From the NCBI RefSeq assembly GCF_944385615.1, contig NZ_CALWXV010000001.1, forward strand, positions 124,001-188,000: DNA of 64,000 nt. Direction: 5' to 3'. Source of the DNA: an uncultured Flavonifractor sp. Lineage in GTDB: Bacteria; Bacillota; Clostridia; Oscillospirales; Oscillospiraceae. Both the position numbers and the translations under genes were made by a program. Numbering within the stretch: position 1 is the stretch's first letter; each line of letters opens with the position of its first letter. Below are positions 17,819-25,962 of the stretch, in pieces. A model generated the notes under the pieces. The model saw nothing but the letters and a program-made list of their open reading frames with translations, was not told the origin of the DNA and made no database searches.

Positions 17819-20491
17819 TTGCCGTCAAGATCGAATGAAAACTACCCGCAGCCCCGGCCCCGCCGGAGCCAGAAGCAAGCCTCTCCCGTGCTGCATGTGT
17901 TTGGCGTGATAGGAAAGGTCCTGGGGACCTTCCTGCTGGTCATGCTCATCACCGGGATCATTTTGGCCTGTTTCGCCATGGCTTATATCAAGCAGGTCAT
18001 CCTGCCCCAAGCCCATCTGGATGCCAACTTTGATATGAACCTGACCAGCACCATCTATTATATGGACTCCAGCACCGGACAATACGTGGAGCATCTTTCC
18101 CTCCATGGATCAGAAAACCGGGAGCTGGTGACCTACGATCAGATTCCTCAGAATCTGATCAACGCCACCATCGCCATTGAGGACGAGCGTTTTCTGACCC
18201 ACAACGGCGTGGACTGGAAACGCACCTTAAACGGTGTGCTGCTTATGTTTACCGGAAAGGATATCCAGGGCGGCTCCACCATCACCCAGCAGCTGATCAA
18301 AAACGTCACCCAGTACGATGATGTGACGGTCAAGCGCAAAATTTTGGAGATTTTTACCGCTTTGGACTTTGACGCTACCTACTCCAAGGAGCAGATCATG
18401 GAGTGGTACCTCAACTATATCTATCTGGGCGATGGCTGTTCCGGTGTAGCCACCGCCGCCAAGAACTACTTTGGCAAAGAAGTGTCTGAGCTGAGTCTGG
18501 CCGAGTGCGCCAGCCTCATCAGCATCACCAACAATCCCACCCTGTATGGACCCAATTCCAGCATACGCATCACCAACGAGAAGACCGGAGAGGTCACCAC
18601 CGGCCGGGAGCGCAACAAGGAGCGCCAGGAGCTGGTGCTGTGGAAAATGAAGGAATTGAATATGATCTCCGAGCAGGAGTACCAGGAAGCGGTGGCGGAG
18701 GAGCTGGTCTTCACCCGCAGCGAGGATGAGAGCAAGCCCACCACCATCTATAATTGGTATGATGAGCAGGTCATCACCGATGTGATCAACGACCTGATGG
18801 AGGAGAAAGGATACTCTCAGACGCTGGCGGAAAACACGGTGCTCTCCGGCGGCCTGAAGATCTATGCCTGTGTGGATACCCGCATCCAGTCCATTGTGGA
18901 ATCGGTGTACTACGACCAGAACAGCCTTAAGCTGCCCTCCAAGAAGGGACAGGATATCCAGTCCTCCATTGTTATCATTGACCCCCAGGGTAATGTGGTG
19001 GGTCTGGCTGGCGCCTTGGGCAGCAAGGACGCCAACCGGGTGCTGAATATGGCCAGCGGCACGGTGCGGCAGCCCGGCTCCTCCATTAAGCCCCTGTCGG
19101 TTTACGCGCCCGCCATTGAGCTGGGCCTGATCACACCGGCGTCGGTGTACGCGGATGAACCGGTGCGGGTCCTCAACGGGAAAAACTGGCCGCTGAACAA
19201 CCCCCAGACCTATCGGGGCGACATCACCGTGGAGACTGCTCTGGAGGTCTCCTCCAACCCGGTGGCCGTGCGTATTCTGGAAGAGATGGGCGCCGAGACC
19301 TCCTTCAACTTTGTGGAGGAGAATTTCCACATTGATTTGGAGGACTATTACCTGAGCAACGGCGAGGTCAAAAACGATTACGGTTCCAGCCAGCTGGCTC
19401 TGGGCGGTCTGACCCACGGCGTCAGCGTTATGGATATGGCTGCTGCTTACTCGGTCTTCCCGCGGGACGGCACGTATCTGGAGCCCCGCACCTATAGCAA
19501 GGTCACCCGGGAAGTAAACGGGGTGGAAGAGGTCCTGCTGGACAACACCAACACTGAGGGAGAGGTGATCCTGAGTACCCGGACCACCTATTATATGAAT
19601 GAGATGCTCAAGAACGTGGTGACCAGCGGTACCGGTACCGCCGCCCGGATCTCGGGTATGACGGTGGCTGGTAAGACCGGTTCCACCACGGCCAACAATG
19701 ACCGCTGGTTTGTGGGCTATACCCCCTACTACACCGCTGCGGTGTGGGTGGGCTACAAGACCCCGGAGCGGATCTACGCCAACAATAACCCGGCTGCCGT
19801 CATGTGGCAGAAGGTAATGAGCCAGGTCCATGAGGGCCTTGCCAACAAGGACTTTACAGAGGCCAGCGGTCTGACCACCGTGCAGATCTGTAAGGACAGC
19901 GGCCTGCGGGCCACCGATGCCTGCCGCAGCGATCCCAGAGGGGACCGGGTCATGCAGGTGAGCGTCTTCCCGGAGGACGCTCCGGCAGAGAACTGCGGCT
20001 CCCACGTCCTGGTGGAGGTGTGTACCGAGTCGCCCATTGTGGATGCCGACGGCAACGCCGTGTCGGGCCTGTACCATCTGGCCGGGGAGTTCTGCCCCAG
20101 AGAGGCCAACGAGGCCCAGGGTATTACCCAGGGAACGGTAACGTCCATCGGTGTGCTCACGGGCAACACGGGAGACAGCCAGTATACCAAGGCGTATCTG
20201 GAATCTCAAGGGAGCTGTACGGTCCACACCAGCGAGACCAAGCCTGAGGACCCCACAGAATATGACCCCTCCACCTTCCGGCTGGAGGACCAGTCCACCT
20301 GGCCCACTCAGGAGCAGTGGCCGGGCTTCAATCCGGAGGACCCGTCCACGTATCCCACGGTGTCTACCGAGCCCTCGCCGCCTCCAACGACGGAGCCAAC
20401 TGATACGCCGGAGCCGGTCATCACGCCATCTCCCACACCGCCGCCGGAGGAAACCCCTTCTGAGGAGCCCTATATTCCGGCAGGCGGATAA
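17819..20491 (+). CDS. Class A penicillin-binding protein (PBP1A type)
   Basis: A bifunctional peptidoglycan synthase of 890 residues. A cytosolic basic N-terminus and a membrane anchor (about 26-60) precede a GT51 glycosyltransferase domain with catalytic Glu121 in AIEDERFLTHNG and the GGSTITQQLIKN block. The transpeptidase follows: SxxK at Ser421-Lys424 (GSSIKP), SSN at 478-480, and KTGS at 619-622. The C-terminus is a Pro/Thr/Glu-rich tail, probably wall-embedded. The start is TTG at 17819 with GGAGGTG five bases upstream. It has its own promoter and a terminator directly downstream. Confidence 0.95.
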   Translation: MPSRSNENYPQPRPRRSQKQASPVLHVFGVIGKVLGTFLLVMLITGIILACFAMAYIKQVILPQAHLDANFDMNLTSTIYYMDSSTGQYVEHLSLHGSENRELVTYDQIPQNLINATIAIEDERFLTHNGVDWKRTLNGVLLMFTGKDIQGGSTITQQLIKNVTQYDDVTVKRKILEIFTALDFDATYSKEQIMEWYLNYIYLGDGCSGVATAAKNYFGKEVSELSLAECASLISITNNPTLYGPNSSIRITNEKTGEVTTGRERNKERQELVLWKMKELNMISEQEYQEAVAEELVFTRSEDESKPTTIYNWYDEQVITDVINDLMEEKGYSQTLAENTVLSGGLKIYACVDTRIQSIVESVYYDQNSLKLPSKKGQDIQSSIVIIDPQGNVVGLAGALGSKDANRVLNMASGTVRQPGSSIKPLSVYAPAIELGLITPASVYADEPVRVLNGKNWPLNNPQTYRGDITVETALEVSSNPVAVRILEEMGAETSFNFVEENFHIDLEDYYLSNGEVKNDYGSSQLALGGLTHGVSVMDMAAAYSVFPRDGTYLEPRTYSKVTREVNGVEEVLLDNTNTEGEVILSTRTTYYMNEMLKNVVTSGTGTAARISGMTVAGKTGSTTANNDRWFVGYTPYYTAAVWVGYKTPERIYANNNPAAVMWQKVMSQVHEGLANKDFTEASGLTTVQICKDSGLRATDACRSDPRGDRVMQVSVFPEDAPAENCGSHVLVEVCTESPIVDADGNAVSGLYHLAGEFCPREANEAQGITQGTVTSIGVLTGNTGDSQYTKAYLESQGSCTVHTSETKPEDPTEYDPSTFRLEDQSTWPTQEQWPGFNPEDPSTYPTVSTEPSPPPTTEPTDTPEPVITPSPTPPPEETPSEEPYIPAGG

Positions 20492-20899
20492 CCGGACGCC
20501 GGAAACCGGGGTCGGGGTTGCCAAGACCCTTTGATATAGTAAAAATGGCCGCCGAAAGGCGGCCATTTTTGCGCGGAAACGCTTCCGTTTGTACAGATGG
20601 CAAGGGCGGCAGAATGATTCTGAAGATTTGAAAAGAAAAACATCAGCAAAATGTAAGGGGCCGGGAATCGGGCTATGACCGGATGGTTTGCACGGATTTT
20701 TGATCGGTTTTCAGCTCTGTCTCCCCTAAAATTCAGGGAAAAAGTCCGGCTGACTGGTGGCGGACAGGGTAAAAACGGGGCGTCTTGGAAAATACCTGTC
20801 GAAAGAGGGACCAACTTGCGGTAAGAGAACCGTTTCCCTACTGGACGCGTACGGAAAAATCTGATAAACTGAAGCCAAATCACAGCAGGAGGGAAGCAT
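20492..20899. other. Intergenic region after the PBP gene
   Basis: Apart from the terminator at 20541-20570, I see no gene in this stretch. A weak promoter for the SLH/SGNH gene may lie at 20843-20871 (TGGACG, 17-bp spacer, TAAACT). No known riboswitch pattern is visible. Confidence 0.4.
20541..20570 (+). terminator. Terminator of the class A PBP gene
   Basis: A perfect 13-bp stem (20541-20553 with 20558-20570) closed by a GAAA tetraloop and ending in five T. Confidence 0.92.
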
Positions 20900-22213
20900 A
20901 TGCTGATCCAACAGATCGTTGCATATTTACTCGCAGGGGTGCTGGTGACTGGCGGCACATCGGTAACAGACATTCAGGATGTGCCCCAGGATCACTGGTC
21001 CCACCCCTATGTCTCCTATATGGTGGAGCATGAGATCATGTATACCACCAAGGCGGGGTATTTCCTGGGCGAGGCCCAGATCAACCGGGGCAATTTTGTG
21101 CGCAGCCTGTGGCTGGCGGCAGGCAGCCCTGAGGGAGCCCAGGCTGATTTTACCGACGTGGGGCCGGAGGACCCCTGTTATCAGGCGGTAGGCTGGGCGG
21201 TGGAGCAGGGCATCACCCAGGGCACCGATGCCACCACCTTTTCCCCTGCCGCCTATCTGGACCGGGAACAGGCCTTTACCTTCCTGTGGCGGGCGCTGCC
21301 GGTCTTTGGCGTGGAGCAGCGGGAGGGGCTGTCCGGCGGCCTGGCAGAGTTCCAGGATGTGGACGCAGTGAGCGACTGGGCGCTGACAGCCATTGGGGAC
21401 CTCTATGACAGAGGAATCGTCAGCGGCAATGGGGAGGGGGCCTTGGCGCCTCAGGACCCAGTAACCCGCAGCGAGACGGCCACGCTCCTCTATAAAACCA
21501 TGCATTTGGAGGCGGGGAGCGAGGGCGGTACAGAGCCCGCTGTCCCCACCACGACCACTGATACCGATGCGCCCATGGCCGATTGGTCCTGGTTTGACGA
21601 CGCGGTCTTTGTGGGCGACTCAGTCTCCCTTAAGCTTACCGGCTATGTCACCAAGATGCGCAAAACTGAGCCCGACTATCTGGGAAAGGCCCAGTTCCTG
21701 ACTGCCGGCAGTTTGGGCAGCGGAAACGCTTTATGGGAGGTAAGTGACCAGTCGGTACACCCCCTCTATCAGGGTACCAAGATGCGTCTGGAAGATTCCA
21801 TTCACGCCTGCGGCGCCAAGAAACTGTATATCCTGCTGGGCATGAACGACGTGGGGATGTATGGCGTGGACGACTCGGCGGCCAATATGGAGACGCTGCT
21901 CAAGCTGATTCAGGAGAAGACCCCTGACCTGGAGATCTTTGTCCAGTCCGCCACCCCCATCCACAAGGGAAATGAGAAGAAGGTCCTGAATAACGCCAAC
22001 CTGCGGGCTTATAACGAAAAGCTCAAGGAGATGTGCCAGCGCAACGGCTATCACTATGTGGACGTGGCCTCTGTCCTCACCGATGAGGAGGGCTATCTGC
22101 CCAGCGCCTATTGCAGCGACGCCTCCGGGATGGGAATGCACTTTACCGACGAGGCCTGCCGTATCTGGGTGGACTATCTCCGGCAGGACGCCGCCGCCCG
22201 ACAGGCGGAGTGA
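20900..22213 (+). CDS. Surface protein with S-layer homology repeats and SGNH/GDSL-like hydrolase domain
   Basis: A 437-residue exported protein. After a short hydrophobic signal (1-22) come three SLH-like repeats (about 25-200; VPQDHWSHPYVSYM, FTDVGPEDPCYQAVGWA, FQDVDAVSDWALTAI), which bind secondary cell-wall polymers. A Thr-rich linker leads to an SGNH hydrolase domain with block I GDS (239-241) and block III GMNDVG (about Asn316). Block V has His414 in GMHFTDEA, but the usual Asp three residues before it is absent. It may be an esterase acting on wall or polysaccharide acyl groups. A DUF4358 lipoprotein follows, probably in the same operon. The ATG at 20900 follows GGAGGGAAG. Confidence 0.85.
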   Translation: MLIQQIVAYLLAGVLVTGGTSVTDIQDVPQDHWSHPYVSYMVEHEIMYTTKAGYFLGEAQINRGNFVRSLWLAAGSPEGAQADFTDVGPEDPCYQAVGWAVEQGITQGTDATTFSPAAYLDREQAFTFLWRALPVFGVEQREGLSGGLAEFQDVDAVSDWALTAIGDLYDRGIVSGNGEGALAPQDPVTRSETATLLYKTMHLEAGSEGGTEPAVPTTTTDTDAPMADWSWFDDAVFVGDSVSLKLTGYVTKMRKTEPDYLGKAQFLTAGSLGSGNALWEVSDQSVHPLYQGTKMRLEDSIHACGAKKLYILLGMNDVGMYGVDDSAANMETLLKLIQEKTPDLEIFVQSATPIHKGNEKKVLNNANLRAYNEKLKEMCQRNGYHYVDVASVLTDEEGYLPSAYCSDASGMGMHFTDEACRIWVDYLRQDAAARQAE

Positions 22214-22265
22214 AGTCGGAAACAGATTAAATCAGCGGCGATAGCCGCGGAAAAAGGTGATTGTA

Positions 22266-22748
22266 ATGAAAAAAATCCTGCGCAATTTGACGCTGGCGTC
22301 CTTAGCAACCCTGCTGCTTCTGATGGTTACCGCCTGTAACGGACAGCAGAAGACGGCCGATCTGGATGTGAAAGCGGTCATGGCGGATATGCTGGAGCAA
22401 TATCCCATTCAGGACGGCATGGAACTGAGCGAAAGCGACCTGCTTAATTTCTACGGCATCCAGGCCGAGCAGGTGGATGATTTTGCCGCTGCGCTGGCCG
22501 CTGACGGCATTACCGCCAATGAGATCGTGCTGATCAAGGCTAAGGACGAGGGCAGCGCCGCGGAGGTGGAGACCAAGCTGCAAAACCGGCTGGACGCCCG
22601 CCGCAACGAGCTCAACGGCTACCTGCCCGACCAGTACGAGATCGTGGAGAAGAGCGAGGTCAAACGGGACGGCGTCTATGTGCGCCTTATCATTTCTCCC
22701 CAGCAGGACGCGCTGGTGGAGCTCTACAACGGCTATCTCAACGGCTGA
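22266..22748 (+). CDS. DUF4358-like lipoprotein
   Basis: A 160-residue lipoprotein: basic N-terminus, hydrophobic stretch and lipobox LMVTAC, with Cys at about 24. The remainder resembles DUF4358, with FYGIQAEQVDDFAAALAADGITANEIVLIKA and a C-terminal VYVRLIIS segment. The function of DUF4358 is unknown; in related genomes it is often found beside cell-surface or acyltransferase genes. The ATG at 22266 has AAGGTGA upstream. It starts 52 bp after the SLH/SGNH gene and is followed by a terminator, supporting a two-gene unit. Confidence 0.8.
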   Translation: MKKILRNLTLASLATLLLLMVTACNGQQKTADLDVKAVMADMLEQYPIQDGMELSESDLLNFYGIQAEQVDDFAAALAADGITANEIVLIKAKDEGSAAEVETKLQNRLDARRNELNGYLPDQYEIVEKSEVKRDGVYVRLIISPQQDALVELYNGYLNG

Positions 22749-22765
22749 CCATCGGAATGGATTTG

Positions 22766-22820
22766 AAAAAGCCTCATCTCCGCCAAGAACGGCGGGGATG
22801 AGGCTTTTTTGCGCCATTGG
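22766..22820 (+). terminator. Terminator after the DUF4358 gene
   Basis: A long hairpin pairing AAAAAGCCTCATC and CCGCC with GGCGG and GATGAGGCTTTTT, and ending in six T. Confidence 0.9.
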
Positions 22821-22836
22821 GGACTGGGGGCGGCTC

Positions 22837-22865
22837 TTGAAACTATGCGGGAAAACGCATATAAT
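22837..22865 (+). promoter_or_regulatory. Promoter of the LuxR-type regulator
   Basis: TTGAAA (22837-22842), a 17-bp spacer and TATAAT (22860-22865). Confidence 0.85.
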
Positions 22866-22895
22866 AGAAACAATATTTGTGTGAGGTGATGGGCT

Positions 22896-24113
22896 GTGGA
22901 ATACATGACTGTACGGGAGGCAGCTCAGCAGTGGAACATTTCCCAGCGCCTGATCCAGCAGTATTGCATCGAAGGGCGCATTGGGGGAGCTAAGAAATTC
23001 AGCGGAGCCTGGGCGATTCCCGTAGGCGCCAAAAAACCGGAGGACCCCAGGAAAACCAGAAAGCAGGAGGTGCCCAAGCCGCCTGTGCCGCAGCCAGTTC
23101 CGGAGCACATCCCTTCGCCGCTGATTCCCATGCCGTTGCTGAACGGGGCATTTGAACCGGGACACTGTATGGAATATGTGAATGGGATCCAGGATGCCCG
23201 GCTGAGAGATATCGCCTTGACTGAATACTACTATTTCAGCGGCCGGGCAGAGGAGGCGGCCCGGATGGCAGAGCTCTACATCTCCCATCCCGACCCTGTC
23301 CTGCGGCTGTCAGCCTGCCTGCTCTATGCCTATTCCAACCTGTCAAACGGACAGATCCACAGGGTGCGCTATGCGCTGGCGGAGGTGCGCAATACCCTGG
23401 CTGCCGCCGATGAAAATACCCCGCCATCCCTGCGGGCCACGGCAGCCTTTGTGGTCGCCACCGCCGCCGTGCTGCTCCATCTGCCCCTGCCGGAGGAGGT
23501 GGGGGTTTTACGGGAACAGATCCGGTTTCTCCCGCCGGGGCTGCGGATGTTTGCCCTCTATGTAGAAGCACACCGCATTTATCTACAGGGGGATTATGGG
23601 AAAAGCATCGGCATTGTGGAGACTGCCCTGGCCATGCAGACGAAGGTATACCCTATTCCCGCCATTTATTTGCATCTGGCGGCGGTGATGGACTACATGA
23701 GTTTGAAGCAGTCGGAACAGGCCCAGGCCCATCTGCTCTCTGCCTGGGCTCTGGCCCAGCCTGACGACCTGATCGAGGGACTGGGCGAGCACCATGGCCT
23801 GCTGGGAGGAATGCTGGAGGCGGTTCTGAAAAAGGACTGGCCGGAGGATTTCAAGCGGATCATCGCCATCACCTACCGCTTTTCCGCCGGCTGGCGCAAG
23901 GTCCACAATCCGGTCACAGGGGAGGACGTGGCCGACAATCTGACCACCACCGAGTTTGCCGCCGCCATGCTGGCGGCCCGGGGCTGGACCAACCAGGAGA
24001 TCGCTGACCACATGGGCCTTTCCCCCAATACCGTCAAGCGGTATATCTCTACCGCTCTGCAAAAATTGAATATCAAGCAGCGAAAGGATCTGAAACGCCA
24101 TATGCTGCGTTGA
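22896..24113 (+). CDS. LuxR-family transcriptional regulator with N-terminal excisionase-like HTH
   Basis: A 405-residue regulator with two DNA-binding ends. The N-terminus (MTVREAAQQWNISQRLIQQYCIEGRIGGAKKF) resembles an excisionase/MerR-type winged helix. A proline-rich linker leads to a helical, TPR-like middle (about 90-310). The C-terminal 60 residues form a LuxR/GerE HTH (ARGWTNQEIADHMGLSPNTVKRYISTALQKLNIK). There is no receiver domain and no membrane segment. The start is GTG at 22896 after GAGGTGAT. Targets are unknown; the two-component pair lies just downstream. Confidence 0.82.
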   Translation: MEYMTVREAAQQWNISQRLIQQYCIEGRIGGAKKFSGAWAIPVGAKKPEDPRKTRKQEVPKPPVPQPVPEHIPSPLIPMPLLNGAFEPGHCMEYVNGIQDARLRDIALTEYYYFSGRAEEAARMAELYISHPDPVLRLSACLLYAYSNLSNGQIHRVRYALAEVRNTLAAADENTPPSLRATAAFVVATAAVLLHLPLPEEVGVLREQIRFLPPGLRMFALYVEAHRIYLQGDYGKSIGIVETALAMQTKVYPIPAIYLHLAAVMDYMSLKQSEQAQAHLLSAWALAQPDDLIEGLGEHHGLLGGMLEAVLKKDWPEDFKRIIAITYRFSAGWRKVHNPVTGEDVADNLTTTEFAAAMLAARGWTNQEIADHMGLSPNTVKRYISTALQKLNIKQRKDLKRHMLR

Positions 24114-24403
24114 GGACCTGTGTTAGCCTGCTGGGAAAACGTATTTATCTGCGTTCTTCCGCAGGCATAGTCCTTTTTTGGTGGTCAAACGGGTGATTGC
24201 TGCCAGCCTTCCATGTGCTATGATAAAGATACCATTTTATTCAGGTTAAGACCAGAGTGGACTGGAGGGGAGCGGCCCATGTATATACAAAATCTGCGGA
24301 AAGCCCATGCCAAATGCCTGAACGCCGGGCCGGTACTCCGGCGGATTCCCGCATAGACGGGAGTCCGCCGTGGCGCACAGAAGAGAGAAAGGAGCGACAG
24401 CCC
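24114..24403 (+). promoter_or_regulatory. Leader of the LytTR two-component operon
   Basis: A likely promoter is TTGCTG (24197), a 16-bp spacer and TATGAT (about 24219-24224). The leader then holds a 12-bp G+C-rich hairpin (24340-24351 with 24358-24369) that ends 19 bp before the AAAGGAG ribosome-binding site at 24388. There is no T tract, so it is not a terminator; it could influence translation or mRNA stability. Confidence 0.4.
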
Positions 24404-25135
24404 ATGGAAAAGCTCTCCATTGCCATTTGCGACGACCTGGCGGAGGAACGAATCGGACTGGCTAAAATGGTAGGGGCCTACTGTGCCCGGTGTGATTTGA
24501 ACCCCAAGCTGCGGCTTTTCGCCAGCGGGGACGAGCTGCTGCATGTATTCTCCCAGCCCCGGCAGTTCCAGATGGTTTTTTTGGATATCTATATGTCGGG
24601 ATATTCGGGAACGGAGACGGCCCGCCGCATCCGGGACATTGACCAGGACGTGCCCATTCTCTTTGCCACCACCAGCCAGGACCACGGCCTGGACAGTTTC
24701 CGGGTGCAGGCTGCCGACTATCTGGTCAAGCCCATCCAGCCGGACGATGTGGCCCGGGCCATGGACTGGTGCCTGGAACACGTTCCCGAGCCGTTGCGCT
24801 GTCTGTCGGTTCTGGCGGAAGGGGAGTGGGTGGATATCCCCCTTTCCACCATCCAATATATCGACGTCTACGGCCATCATTCCTGTATCCATACCGATCA
24901 GAAGGATGTGGTGACCCGGCGGGGTTTGGATGATCTGGAGCGCGCCATTGACAGCCGGGATTTTCTGCGCTGTCATCGGAGCGCGCTGGTCAACATGAAT
25001 TACATCCAGGGCCTGGAGGGAAATGATTTCCGTATGAGGGACAATAGCCTGGTACCCATCAGTTCGTCCAATTCCCCCCAGATTCGCAATCAGTTCATCG
25101 ACTGGACCTATTTCAAGGCTTGGGGGCAGACATGA
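24404..25135 (+). CDS. LytTR-family response regulator
   Basis: A 243-residue AgrA/LytR-type regulator. The receiver domain (1-120) has the acidic pair Asp10-Asp11, the phosphoacceptor Asp61 in VFLDIYMSG, and a YLVKP lysine near 111. The LytTR DNA-binding domain (about 140-240) includes FLRCHRSALVNMNYI and the final NQFIDWTYF. The ATG at 24404 follows AAAGGAG; longer in-frame readings lack a site. It overlaps the kinase start by ATGA, so the two are translated together. Confidence 0.92.
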   Translation: MEKLSIAICDDLAEERIGLAKMVGAYCARCDLNPKLRLFASGDELLHVFSQPRQFQMVFLDIYMSGYSGTETARRIRDIDQDVPILFATTSQDHGLDSFRVQAADYLVKPIQPDDVARAMDWCLEHVPEPLRCLSVLAEGEWVDIPLSTIQYIDVYGHHSCIHTDQKDVVTRRGLDDLERAIDSRDFLRCHRSALVNMNYIQGLEGNDFRMRDNSLVPISSSNSPQIRNQFIDWTYFKAWGQT

Positions 25136-25869
25136 AGCCATTTTTCTTTCTCGTGTTGGTGGCGCTGGCTGGAGCGGTGCTGGCTGCTTTGGTGTGGATT
25201 GTGCGCCTGCGAAAGGCTTTGCGTCAGAAGCAGGAGGAAAATCAGCGGCTGAAGCGGGTGCTTCTTTTGGGTTCTCACAGCGCCCAGGAGGACCTGAGCG
25301 CCCTGCGGAAGCTGCGCCATGACCTGCGCCACTATCTGCTTATGACGGATACCGCCACACTGCCGGAAGATCTGGGTAAGACGCTGGAGCAGCCCATGTC
25401 CGCGGAGAGTGGACAGAGCTGGGCTCTGACCTCATTGGAGCGCTATTACCGCGACCAGGGGGAGGCCCTTGGCTTTGAGACCGATATCCGCCTGAACCTG
25501 GAGCTGCCCCAGGAGGAGCTCCTCCCCGACCTGTGCCTAGTGGTGAGCAATTTGCTGGAAAACGCGGTGGAGGCCTTGCAGCGGGAGGGAGGCGGCTGGC
25601 TGCGGGCCAGAAGCAAATCAGCGCCTGGGTATGTCTCTCTGGTGGTTTGCAATTCCTGTTCCCAGGTTCTGCGTACCTGGAACGGGCGCTATCTGTCCAG
25701 CAAGGCGGAAGGCAGGTTCGGCATGGGGCTGGCCACCGTACAGGAGATTGCCCGGCGGTACGGCGGTTCATGGGAGTTTTCTGCCGATGGTACCCAGTTC
25801 CGCGCGGTGGTTTTTCTGCCCTGCCCGGCGCCCCCGTCATCTGGTGAGGAAGCTCCTTCGTCTCAGTGA
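25132..25869 (+). CDS. GHKL sensor histidine kinase, minimal (AgrC-like catalytic core)
   Basis: A 245-residue kinase with a single N-terminal membrane helix (about 5-25) and a short coiled linker. The H-box has RHDLRHYLL (His63 as likely phosphoacceptor), followed by a GHKL ATPase domain with LLENAVEAL (N box) and RFGMGL (G box). AgrC-type kinases usually have six membrane helices to sense a peptide; this one has one, so it has almost no sensor domain and may need a partner. The start overlaps the response-regulator stop (ATGA). A terminator follows. Confidence 0.87.
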   Translation: MKPFFFLVLVALAGAVLAALVWIVRLRKALRQKQEENQRLKRVLLLGSHSAQEDLSALRKLRHDLRHYLLMTDTATLPEDLGKTLEQPMSAESGQSWALTSLERYYRDQGEALGFETDIRLNLELPQEELLPDLCLVVSNLLENAVEALQREGGGWLRARSKSAPGYVSLVVCNSCSQVLRTWNGRYLSSKAEGRFGMGLATVQEIARRYGGSWEFSADGTQFRAVVFLPCPAPPSSGEEAPSSQ

Positions 25870-25900
25870 GATAGCCGGTGGGCAAGCTTGTAATGACCTA

Positions 25901-25950
25901 AAAAACAGACGTGTGGAACACCATGCAGGTTATTCCACACGTCTGTTTTT
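25901..25950. terminator. Bidirectional terminator between the kinase and amylosucrase genes
   Basis: A perfect 18-bp stem (25901-25918 with 25933-25950) with A and T tracts on either side. Confidence 0.92.
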
Positions 25951-25962
25951 ATATAGATCGGA

